Shown piece by piece: positions 1 through 8,144 of a DNA stretch of 64,000 nt (positions are counted from its first letter, which is position 1; each line of letters opens with the position of its first letter). Location of the stretch: the NCBI GenBank assembly GCA_032718475.1, contig JAUCBJ010005374.1:1-64000 (forward strand). Direction: 5' to 3'. A program made the position numbers and the translations under genes. The notes below the pieces were generated by a model that had not been told where the DNA came from, searched no databases, and saw only the letters and a list, made by a program, of their open reading frames with translations. The DNA is from Nemertoderma westbladi (taxonomy: Eukaryota > Xenacoelomorpha > Nemertodermatida > Nemertodermatidae).

Positions 1-2
1 AC

Positions 3-1169
3 GAACTACAACGTGCAATGATACTGGACGCACATTTACATCTGAAACACGCTGGAAGACACCACTGTCTTTCCTACTTACGTACAAGATTTGTATTGAT
101 TAGACCTAGTAAAGCGTTAAGTTCAGTGCCACGTACGTGTATTATTTGTAAAAAGATACATTCTAGAATAGGTACCCAGGAAATGAGTGAACTTCCACAA
201 GCACGACTTCAAGCATTCAGACCACCTTTTACAGAGACTGGAATTGATTGCTTTGGTCCCATACATACGAAACGTGGACGTATACTAGTAAAACGCTGGG
301 GACTGATTTTCACATGTATGTCCAGTAGGGCAGTTCATATTGAACGTGTGATGGATCTTTCCACCAACGCGTTTATACTAGCACTGCGGCGATTTATCGC
401 TAGACGCGGACTAGTGAAATGCTTGTACTCAGACCAAGGGACAAACTTTGTTGGTGCTCGGAATGAGATTGCTAGAGCCTTTAAGAAATTAGATCATGAT
501 CAAATCTCGAACGAACTACAGCCTCACAAGATTGTTTGGAAGTTTAATCCTCCAGATAGTCCTTGGAGAGGCGGAGTCTGGGAGAGACTGATTAGATCTA
601 TAAAGACAGCCATGGCAAAGGTCATTCCAGTAAACCACATATTGACAGACGACCAACTGACAACATTGTTTGTTGAAATCGAGGCAATACTAAATACTAG
701 ACCAATAGTATTAGTACCCGATGACAAACAATCCCAATTTGCTTTGACACCGGCACACCTGCTTATGCAGGCACCGACGACTTTGACACCTATTTCTATT
801 CCAATAGAAAGCGACAGCTACGGTAGAAAAGCATGGAAAATCACGCAACTACTAGCTAACAAGTTCTGGGAAATATGGCAAAACCATTATTTGCCCTCTA
901 TTTCTGCCAGAACAACTTGGTACAATAACACCCGCGCATTAAAGCCGGGAGATCACGTGCTGTTAGCGGAAGTGAATCTAAAAAGACGCTTCTGGATAAC
1001 AGGTGTAATTTTAGCCACACATCCATCTATGGATGGAGTGACAAGGACTGTGACGGTACGGACAATTGACGGTCGTACAGTAGACAGACCGACTCAACGT
1101 CTCGTACTTCTTGAAGAGACTCGTAACGAGTCTGGAGACTACAAATCTCCACCTAATACTAGTAAATAA
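3..1169 (+). CDS. pol: BEL/Pao retrotransposon pol, C-terminal integrase part (element A, 5' end outside window)
   Basis: This is the end of a BEL/Pao pol polyprotein, which joins the reverse-transcribed element copy into the genome. The frame is open to the left edge, so the start is outside the window; the first internal ATG is at 18. Seen in order: an HHCC zinc-binding integrase head (LHLKHAGRHH, then CIICKK), the catalytic core with D in GIDCFGP (codon at 246), D in SDQGTNF (432) and E in WERLIRS (582), and a C-terminal DUF5641-type domain (LPSISARTTWYNN to RLVLLEE). The D-to-E spacing of 49 residues matches the polyprotein at 8145-16340. No stop or frameshift is seen, so this copy may be young. 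A decayed relative lies on the minus strand at 56343-58586. Downstream on the same strand are a polypurine tract and the large ORF at 1829. Confidence 0.93.
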   Translation, partial: ELQRAMILDAHLHLKHAGRHHCLSYLRTRFVLIRPSKALSSVPRTCIICKKIHSRIGTQEMSELPQARLQAFRPPFTETGIDCFGPIHTKRGRILVKRWGLIFTCMSSRAVHIERVMDLSTNAFILALRRFIARRGLVKCLYSDQGTNFVGARNEIARAFKKLDHDQISNELQPHKIVWKFNPPDSPWRGGVWERLIRSIKTAMAKVIPVNHILTDDQLTTLFVEIEAILNTRPIVLVPDDKQSQFALTPAHLLMQAPTTLTPISIPIESDSYGRKAWKITQLLANKFWEIWQNHYLPSISARTTWYNNTRALKPGDHVLLAEVNLKRRFWITGVILATHPSMDGVTRTVTVRTIDGRTVDRPTQRLVLLEETRNESGDYKSPPNTSK

Positions 1170-1660
1170 TTAGGAGTTTACAAATAGATTTCCACGTACC
1201 TGTACACTGTAGTAAGGACAGCGGTAGAATTCCATTGTCTTTATATGTGAACATTGAGGGTAGTACCCTTATGTGTCACATAGGAGCGGGATTTGTAGGT
1301 ATAAGAAATGGAATTCTACTTGGAACTCACAATATTGAGACATTTTCGAAATTTTAGACAATCTATTTGGATTTGAAAAATTTTTAAAATTTTCTCCAGT
1401 GAATAGATTTCAGGGTACAGTCGGGTGGAACTTAAAATTAGAGAAACAAGAGAGGAAGACTTGCGAGCCTTTCTTAAAATTTAATTAAATTTTACACGGT
1501 CTTGTTTCAATAAGTTACGTCAATAAATGGACTCCCCTATATTTATTACTAATTCTTGACTGCTTATTTTCTGATAATAGTTTGGGATCAAAAAGTGAGT
1601 ATTTTAGACTCACGGCCAGTTTAGCCCAAATTCGTTTTATTTCGGCAAAAAATTTTAGAT
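1170..1660 (+). repeat. 3' non-coding end of element A
   Basis: There is no ORF here. The stretch is homologous, in inverse orientation, to 56343-56840 beside the decayed element A copy: shared stretches include the words around TGTACACTGTAGTAAGGACA, CAGGGTACAGTCGGGTGG and GGGATCAAAAAGTGAGT. It is therefore part of the element, probably 3' UTR plus start of the LTR. An inverted repeat (TAGAATTCCATT near 1226, AATGGAATTCTA near 1307) flanks a short segment. Homology to the second copy holds to about 1650, where that copy meets another element, so the true right end of element A is not fixed. The LTR was not delimited because no second LTR copy is in the window. Confidence 0.6.
1441..1460 (+). 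promoter_or_regulatory. Candidate polypurine tract of element A
   Basis: Nineteen of these twenty bases are A, G or C with only two C, and the tract sits between the pol stop and a conserved 3' motif (TTGCGAGCCTTTCTTA). Plus-strand DNA synthesis of LTR elements is primed from such a tract next to the 3' LTR. The same purine run followed by GACTCGYGAGCC recurs after the ORF at 1829-5512 (near 5520, 5890 and 6100), which links that ORF to this element family. Inference; the LTR boundary was not proven. Confidence 0.4.
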
Positions 1661-1828
1661 AAGAAGCAGCGTGTCATTAAAGAAACCCTAGATCTTAGGC
1701 TATGGGTAGGAGGTTAGAGCGTTGTCGAGCCCAAAGGGCAGACGAAACTCTCACGTCTCCTCACAACTAACTACAAACTCTGTTGTATTCCCTCTAGTAG
1801 TAATGATTATGTAACTACACCCCTAATT

Positions 1829-4800
1829 ATGGAGAAAGGGATACAAGGAGAGCCGAGATGGGGATATGATATCCAAGAGGAGGCAGCAGCGCCATTCGAA
1901 AGATTTGGAGCCAAGGACTATACTATATTCGGTATAAAAGAATTATCGGAAAGTACAGCGAAACTCGCGAGAACTAAATATGACTCGAATGTATTAAAGA
2001 GAAGGCAAAACGCATTAAACGAAAGAATCAAAAGTTTGCGTCAAACCTTCAATGAACTTTACCCGTACGACGCTTTGTGTGATACGGGAGACATTAGCGA
2101 AGACCCCGATACTGAAATTAGTCGTTTGTATCATACCATGCAATACCTGAAGGCGCACGAACCTATGCCCGCGGTAAGAGATGAATTCGATGGAATGCAT
2201 CTTTACAGACGAACTCGAGGGGACGATAGAGAAACCAAGGAAGCATTTTCAGTTTATAAACTTTATTATCAATGCGGTTCTTGTATGCGCGAACAACGAA
2301 ATGCGATTCCGATGCGTTTGAATAAGGAAAATCCCGAACCGATATTGGCGAGGTGTTCGAATCATCAACAACTACGCTACCAGGAAGGAGGGTATCCTTT
2401 ATCGAATCCATATCATTCATTTGCTATGACCGGACCAAAGGCGGGAGAAACTGTCATTTACCCACCTAAAGTTGTTGAACCCGATGTATTTGAACTTACG
2501 CTGGACGAGGCGAATCAGTCAACCCGCGAAAAGAAAGAAGCTCTTAGCCTATACAGAGCCTACAAGGCTTTCGAGAAAGGTGAGATGGAAGAATGGGGCG
2601 GAAGACTCGCGAGCCTACCTTGCCATTGGACGTCACACGATCAAACTCCAGCTAAGGAGATGACACCGGAAGTTTTCGAGAGCATAAACTTTGCTCAAAA
2701 CGTTATTCAGAGACTACAGATTGCATCCCCGGAGAGGACAAGAGAAATGCAACCGTATAGTACTTCAACTACGAAACCATTGAGTACGACACTCAACTTT
2801 CCTATTAGTATACCAGTCCGACAGGATACGACGTACGAAATACCCATCGTGGATCATCCAGAAATCATTTCGAACTTGGAGTTTCTTCCTGCAGTTGTTT
2901 TCAGCGATATGAGCAAGATATATGATTTACGTAGACATATTACTCAAAAGGTCGTGTACAACGTTCCACCTCATATTCAAGATTTCAAGGAACTGGATAG
3001 AGCTGGTGCCGATATAGCTCCGAGTAATCTGAAAGGATATCTAACCAAGATGATTCGTTTATGGATTGGAACCGGAACCTTCGAGTCGGATACAGATATT
3101 GCCGCAGATTGGCGAGGTAAGGTTATTCGTTTCGAAGATGATAAGGATATAGAGAAGATTTGGCAACCTTCGGAAGAATTGTTGGACGAATGGAATAGAA
3201 CGTTCAGATCGTTTCAGGAAAATGGTTACATGTTTTATGATAACGAGGGCGGCAGTCATCAGCAGAGTTTGACTTCTAAGACTATACAGATTAGAGCGGC
3301 GGACGGAGTCCTGCACGTTTTCAGTAGACAGAGGAGCGACAAACGAATGCCGATACCTCCAGCGAATACAAAGCGACACCATCTTATCACCGACATAGTA
3401 AAGAAGATGGACCAAGCTTGTAATATTGACGCTAGAATGCTACCGAAGATGGTAAGAAACATGATTTTAGATAAAACTGTTGTAAAGATTGGATCAGGAG
3501 TAAGGGAGGATTTAATTAGCGACTTCGCCGGCATGACGGACAGCGATGACCGACTACCGACACCTTACGTCGACACTCGACCTCTTATTTTGTGGTCTAT
3601 AGAACAGGGATATTTTCGTGAGTATAATACTCAGAAGACTGGAACTGGATACATTTCCTACCTGTTATTCAATTGGGATTATAAGGAAAATAAGAGAAAC
3701 AAGTATATTGAAACTTATGGAGAAGGTGATACTCCAGATATGAGTGAGTTTGAATCACAGCTTAAATGGAGAGGATGCGTGTATTGGGCTATTACGTCAC
3801 CTCCAAGAGCGGTCTTACAATATTATTTAGCTATAGAGTTGTCAGTGAATGTTTGCCTAATCGCCGACATTGTGTCTCGGACTCTCAAAAGACATCCACT
3901 TTGTCTCGGAGAAGATCATACGTTCTACATGGAAGGGAGAATTCGTACCGACGTTTTTAGACGATTCCTTGAACCCTTCTACAACTCCGACGCTCAGTGT
4001 AATGCCTTTACTCGAGCAGGATTTAGTATATTTCGAGACGTGTATCTTCGCTGTGCGGGATCTCTTATCGAAAGACCATCTATGTTTACATTGTTACCCT
4101 ATGAAGGAGAACGTATCGTGGAGATTACGGAAGAATCACGGCAGACGCGCGCGCCTATCGGTCACCTCGGTGATGATTTCGAAGTAACTACTATGATCGC
4201 CGACGATCCTTTAGAGGAACTTCTTGAGATAGAAAGGAACCTCCCGAAGAAATCTCAGACGGAGATTCGACAACTTGAAGCAACAGATGCTATAGTTTGT
4301 ATACAACCTTCAGAAACCTACCAACCCATAGACCCAGATGATTACGATTATAGTATGGGAGGAAGCGCTCGACCGATTGGAGATCTTATATACGAACGAG
4401 TGTGGTACCCTGCCAATACGATGTGTAGTAAATGTGGCGTCGCTGGACATCATATGACAAAGTGCAGTGGAAAACACATTACTACGACTCAGCTAATCTG
4501 TGGATGGTGTGGGGATCAAGGGTCTCATACCTTTTATACTTGCTGGAGATTTATGGCTCAATGTACTTATTGCAATATAAAAGGACATCGAGCATCTGAA
4601 TGCCAACTAAGAGACATACCTTATGAACACGAATCTGTAAAACTCGTGAGGAAGTTATTTGATGAGTGGGAAGATTTAGCTGGCGAACATGTATCAGCAC
4701 AAATCTCACACAGCAAGCATCTCGGATTTTGGGCGGTAAATCCTCAAACGATGATGTCGGAAGGATATATCTCCGCTATGCCCCAATATGACGAACTTAT

Positions 4801-5512
4801 CGAGGTTGTCGATATTTTGCCCCACGACAGCGGATTCCGAGTGGTGCGCGAGTATCTACTACAGATTCACCCGGATAACAAAAACACGTGGAATTTTCAG
4901 AAAGTCGTTAACCGCATTACGTATGGTGAATTCGATCGTTTCCGAACTGAAAAGCGGAACAAAGGAGCTTGGTTAACCGTCGCATGGGCGTACCGAGCCG
5001 CGTTTTACCATAAACGTATACGAGCGAGCGTATTCGAGGAAGAGGAGGTCCTAGAGGCGACAAATATACCAGCCACTCCGGTTGCGCCGTCTGCACGTCA
5101 CCCTCGGGAGGACGGACAGGGTAGGATCATACGGGTCCAGAAAGTGGGCCAACAATTAAAGAAAATTATTAATGTAGAAGAACGCAAGGGAGTTGAGCCG
5201 ACCATTCGAGTTACTCGGGATACGGTATCGCTTCCAAGAGAACCAGTAGGAGGATCGGGACATACACCAGCTGATCAACAGGGGGCGCAAGCTACTCTTG
5301 GGTCTGCGTCGTCCGCTTCTCGCGCGTTCCCAGACGTTCTACCAACTGTAGTGACAACTGATCGGTCACGAGGAATCGGTCGAGGTTTTGGGATGCCAAA
5401 TAGACGAATTTGCGAGGAAATGGTCGCACCGTCTCTCAACGTCCAAACGAAACCAGTGACTCGCCCCATTAGTGCGCAGTTTTCGAGGACGCGGCAGGGC
5501 TCGATCAACTAA
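1829..5512 (+). CDS. ORF1: 1227-residue zinc-ribbon / exonuclease-like / zinc-knuckle protein of a probable retroelement
   Basis: Uninterrupted ORF, start ATG at 1829. I do not recognise the whole protein. Seen: a charged, probably coiled region (about 45-75); a CxxC...CxxH ribbon (C149, C152, C176, H179); a region at about 465-680 that follows the DEDDy 3'-5' exonuclease plan, with motif I as FYDNEGG (D471, E473), then a hydrophobic QIRAADGVLHVF strand, motif II as KTVVKIGSGVREDL (D561), and motif III as YYLAIELS (Y666, E670 in place of the usual Asp); three zinc knuckles at C866-C879 (CX2CX4HX4C), C891 (CX2CX5HX4C) and C912-C925 (CX2CX4HX4C); then a Trp/Tyr-rich region and a disordered basic tail. 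Zinc knuckles suggest RNA or ssDNA binding; exonuclease activity is uncertain because of the Asp-to-Glu change. It follows element A pol on the same strand and is followed by polypurine runs carrying the element A 3' motif, so it is probably an accessory retroelement ORF. A captured host gene is the alternative. Confidence 0.75.
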   Translation: MEKGIQGEPRWGYDIQEEAAAPFERFGAKDYTIFGIKELSESTAKLARTKYDSNVLKRRQNALNERIKSLRQTFNELYPYDALCDTGDISEDPDTEISRLYHTMQYLKAHEPMPAVRDEFDGMHLYRRTRGDDRETKEAFSVYKLYYQCGSCMREQRNAIPMRLNKENPEPILARCSNHQQLRYQEGGYPLSNPYHSFAMTGPKAGETVIYPPKVVEPDVFELTLDEANQSTREKKEALSLYRAYKAFEKGEMEEWGGRLASLPCHWTSHDQTPAKEMTPEVFESINFAQNVIQRLQIASPERTREMQPYSTSTTKPLSTTLNFPISIPVRQDTTYEIPIVDHPEIISNLEFLPAVVFSDMSKIYDLRRHITQKVVYNVPPHIQDFKELDRAGADIAPSNLKGYLTKMIRLWIGTGTFESDTDIAADWRGKVIRFEDDKDIEKIWQPSEELLDEWNRTFRSFQENGYMFYDNEGGSHQQSLTSKTIQIRAADGVLHVFSRQRSDKRMPIPPANTKRHHLITDIVKKMDQACNIDARMLPKMVRNMILDKTVVKIGSGVREDLISDFAGMTDSDDRLPTPYVDTRPLILWSIEQGYFREYNTQKTGTGYISYLLFNWDYKENKRNKYIETYGEGDTPDMSEFESQLKWRGCVYWAITSPPRAVLQYYLAIELSVNVCLIADIVSRTLKRHPLCLGEDHTFYMEGRIRTDVFRRFLEPFYNSDAQCNAFTRAGFSIFRDVYLRCAGSLIERPSMFTLLPYEGERIVEITEESRQTRAPIGHLGDDFEVTTMIADDPLEELLEIERNLPKKSQTEIRQLEATDAIVCIQPSETYQPIDPDDYDYSMGGSARPIGDLIYERVWYPANTMCSKCGVAGHHMTKCSGKHITTTQLICGWCGDQGSHTFYTCWRFMAQCTYCNIKGHRASECQLRDIPYEHESVKLVRKLFDEWEDLAGEHVSAQISHSKHLGFWAVNPQTMMSEGYISAMPQYDELIEVVDILPHDSGFRVVREYLLQIHPDNKNTWNFQKVVNRITYGEFDRFRTEKRNKGAWLTVAWAYRAAFYHKRIRASVFEEEEVLEATNIPATPVAPSARHPREDGQGRIIRVQKVGQQLKKIINVEERKGVEPTIRVTRDTVSLPREPVGGSGHTPADQQGAQATLGSASSASRAFPDVLPTVVTTDRSRGIGRGFGMPNRRICEEMVAPSLNVQTKPVTRPISAQFSRTRQGSIN

Positions 5513-6420
5513 GCGATAAAAGGGAGGGCAAAGGGTGGACGGAAGACTCGTGAGCCTTTCTTATGATTTTGTGATTTATTTGAATTTATATTTATATTTG
5601 TGTTTATTCCGAACTTATACAATTTGTATTGTTCCGAATTTATGAAATTTAGAAAGTTTATATTTAGAAGGAACTTATATTTGAAAGATTTATGTTTCAT
5701 ATTTGAGATGCAAAGGAGTTTATATTATTCTAAACTTATGCAGTTTATATTTATATTTAGTAAAGATTTATATTTAGTAAAGATTTATATTTAGTAAGAA
5801 TTTATATTTTATATTTGTGATTATTCCGAACTTATGCAATTTATATTGTTCCGAATATTATGCAATTTACATTTTATAGGCAGTATTTACAGTGAAACAG
5901 AAAGTAAGAGTAGATGGAAGACTCGTGGGCCTTTCTTATAGTTTTATTTGTAAAGTGTTATATTTTTGTATTCAGAAAGTTTTATAGTCAGAAAGTTTTG
6001 TGCTTAGAAAGACTCATATTTGTAATTATTCCAAACTTATGCAATCTACATTTAGGTACGAAAGTATTTGTAATTACTTGAATTTATGCAATATTTGAGA
6101 TGCAATAGTAGATGGAAGACTCGCGAGCCTTTCTTATTGTTTTCATTTATTTGTATTTGTAATTGTTTGAATTTATGCAATATTGAGATGCAATAGATTT
6201 ATATTGGTGAATTTAATTTAGATTTATATTGTACTTACTTAGTAAAGCCTTAAATACGTAAAGTTTGAATTTGTAATTATTTTTGTATCGAATCATTACG
6301 TAGAAAGGAAGTACTATTTGAAATTTAATTGTAAATATGTAAGTACACCCTAAGTACTCTATAGTTTGATTGATTATTGGTGAAAACCGTATATTTTATG
6401 CACGATAATATCCTGTTTTC
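5513..6420 (+). repeat. AT-rich repeat tail downstream of ORF1 with recurring GGAAGACTCGYGAGCC motif
   Basis: There is no real ORF. The stretch consists of degenerate TTTATATTTGTAATTATTCC and ACTTATGCAATTTATATT words. Three copies of a near-identical motif (GGAAGACTCG[TC]G[AG]GCCTTTCTTA) lie at about 5539, 5914 and 6114, each preceded by a purine-rich run and followed by a TTTATTTGTA-type segment. The same motif lies at 1455 in element A and, inverted, near 56505 in the second element A copy. It looks like a tandemly repeated 3' UTR/LTR start of an LTR element. Confidence 0.55.
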
Positions 6421-8144
6421 ATGGAGCGGTATAGAATTATATTCTCTAAATGCCGTGGATTTTCAAAATTTTATTTTATTCGGATTAACTTTGTAAAAGA
6501 TTGCTTTGAATCCTCATTTGTATTTGTAATATCTATTGTGCACCTATCGGTCAAGTGGTTCAGTAGCTCAGTCGGCTTTCTGATCTCATTAGTTATTATC
6601 TTATCTGTTTGATTTTGTAATAAAAGGTTAGAAATACTTGTCAATCTCAGCCCTTTTCTATCTGTTTTACCATGATTCACTACGGTGAACAAACCTAAGG
6701 GACAGGATGGCCGGCTAGAGATCGGGCCGCAGCAATGAACGGGAACATCGGGGGAATGTAGACGAGAGACAACCCGCAATACCATCTTGAGTTATTCGCC
6801 CATCGCCTGAAAGGTTAGACAGCGTTCGACGCCTTGCTACCTAAGTATAAGACCAAAAGATCATAAGGTAGAAGTAGTGACACGCTGTGAGCCTAAAATT
6901 ACATCTTAGGGACTGTACTGTCTTGATTCAGGGAAAACCGCAGTAGACCTTCATATTCCTACCGGGAGGGAGAGAGAGCAGGCAGATACTAGTACGCAGA
7001 TAGGACGTAGGCACACCGGTACGAAGCATACAAATTGGTAGGGTGCAGCAAACTGTACGCCTAACTCTTGCTAAGTACAGGTGTGCGTGCGACTATTTGT
7101 AGTACGACAGTGTCCATTGCATTAGAACTTGTAGGCTAGGAGGGTTGCTGTGTTTTCACCTGAATTGGGATTGTACCGTTCAGGCGGTAGGGCAGTTTAC
7201 AGCTAGGCGCAAATAAATTGAGGCTATCAGGGATATACTAACATCTACCGTGTCCCCGCCAACGCCCTAATAGGAAGTTACCCGGACTACCTGGGTGACT
7301 AAAATTCTAGATAGGAGCCAGGATAGCTATTAGTAACTGTACGCCTACAGTAGTAAACTAACACATCTCTTCTTAGTATCAGGGACCTGGTACCTAAAAT
7401 TGCCGAATTCTGGGCGTAGCATTAACCTTATGCCTGAATTTGAGTCCTGGAAATACGCAAGAGGGGAAGGAACCTTATCATTCGTGAGTATTGGACCTAC
7501 AAGTTACAAAATTAGAATATTCGTAAAATGCACACCGTACCCAGTAATTATATATGTGAAGGAGCAAAACTGCTTTTGACCGTTCAGAATTAACACACGC
7601 GCGTTAGAAATTATTTACACCTCAGAATATATAAAATTAACTTTGTCCGTACTGTGCTTTGCCCGCTAGTTAGACATCTCCAAATCTCTGCCTGTACCTA
7701 GCTAGCGTCTCTTCGCCCAACCATATAAATCACACCGCGGCAAAGTATACGAGCCCCTTAGTCCGTCAGTGAGTCAGCCTGATTTTAGGATTCGCTGCGC
7801 GGGATTTTGTTTCATCGAAGTTTGTCTGCTCGTAGACTGTTTTCTGCCTCACCGGTTATAAGAGATCAATACTGCAATATATTCGCTTACTTAGAGTTTA
7901 CTGTTTTGGTGAGAAGGTCGGATTTATGATTTGATTCTCAAACTTTACAGTAGGATATTGCAGGTATTGTTGCTGTCTCTTCATATATATACTATAAGCA
8001 TACCGGTATTTTAATATATTATATATATCACGATACACTGAGTAGCAGTATAGGTAATTAATTACTAGGCTAGCAGTTAATACTGAGTTACTAGACTTGC
8101 TCAGACTGTAATACAGCAGTAGACATTCAACTGTACACATAAAC
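6421..8144 (+). other. Gene-free leader between ORF1 tail and gag-pol
   Basis: No convincing coding region. AATAAA-like signals occur near 6617. From about 6660 the base composition changes from AT-rich to mixed. No copy of LTR-B (the LTR that follows ORF3 at 19147-20364) is present here, although a 5' LTR would be expected upstream of gag. A purine/TGG-starting stretch at 7907-7920 (TGGTGAGAAGGTCG) could be a primer-binding site, but no matching tRNA end was recognised. Confidence 0.4.
7724..7770 (+). promoter_or_regulatory. Possible core promoter of the gag-pol transcript
   Basis: A TATAAAT box at 7724-7730 is followed by two initiator-like sites, CTTAGTC near 7757 and TCAGT at 7766-7770. 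Retroelement promoters often pair a TATA box with an initiator. It lies about 375 bases before the gag start at 8145. The TATA-to-initiator distances (about 36 and 44 bases) are longer than the usual 30, so this is tentative. Confidence 0.35.

Noticed and set aside
6560-6600. TAGCTCAGTCGG resembling a tRNA A-box
   Set aside because: No B-box, acceptor stem or cloverleaf at the proper distance, and no repeat copies seen.
7907-7924. TGGTGAGAAGGTCGGATT as a tRNA primer-binding site
   Set aside because: Its complement does not match a tRNA 3' end I know, and the preceding bases are not an LTR end (no CA).
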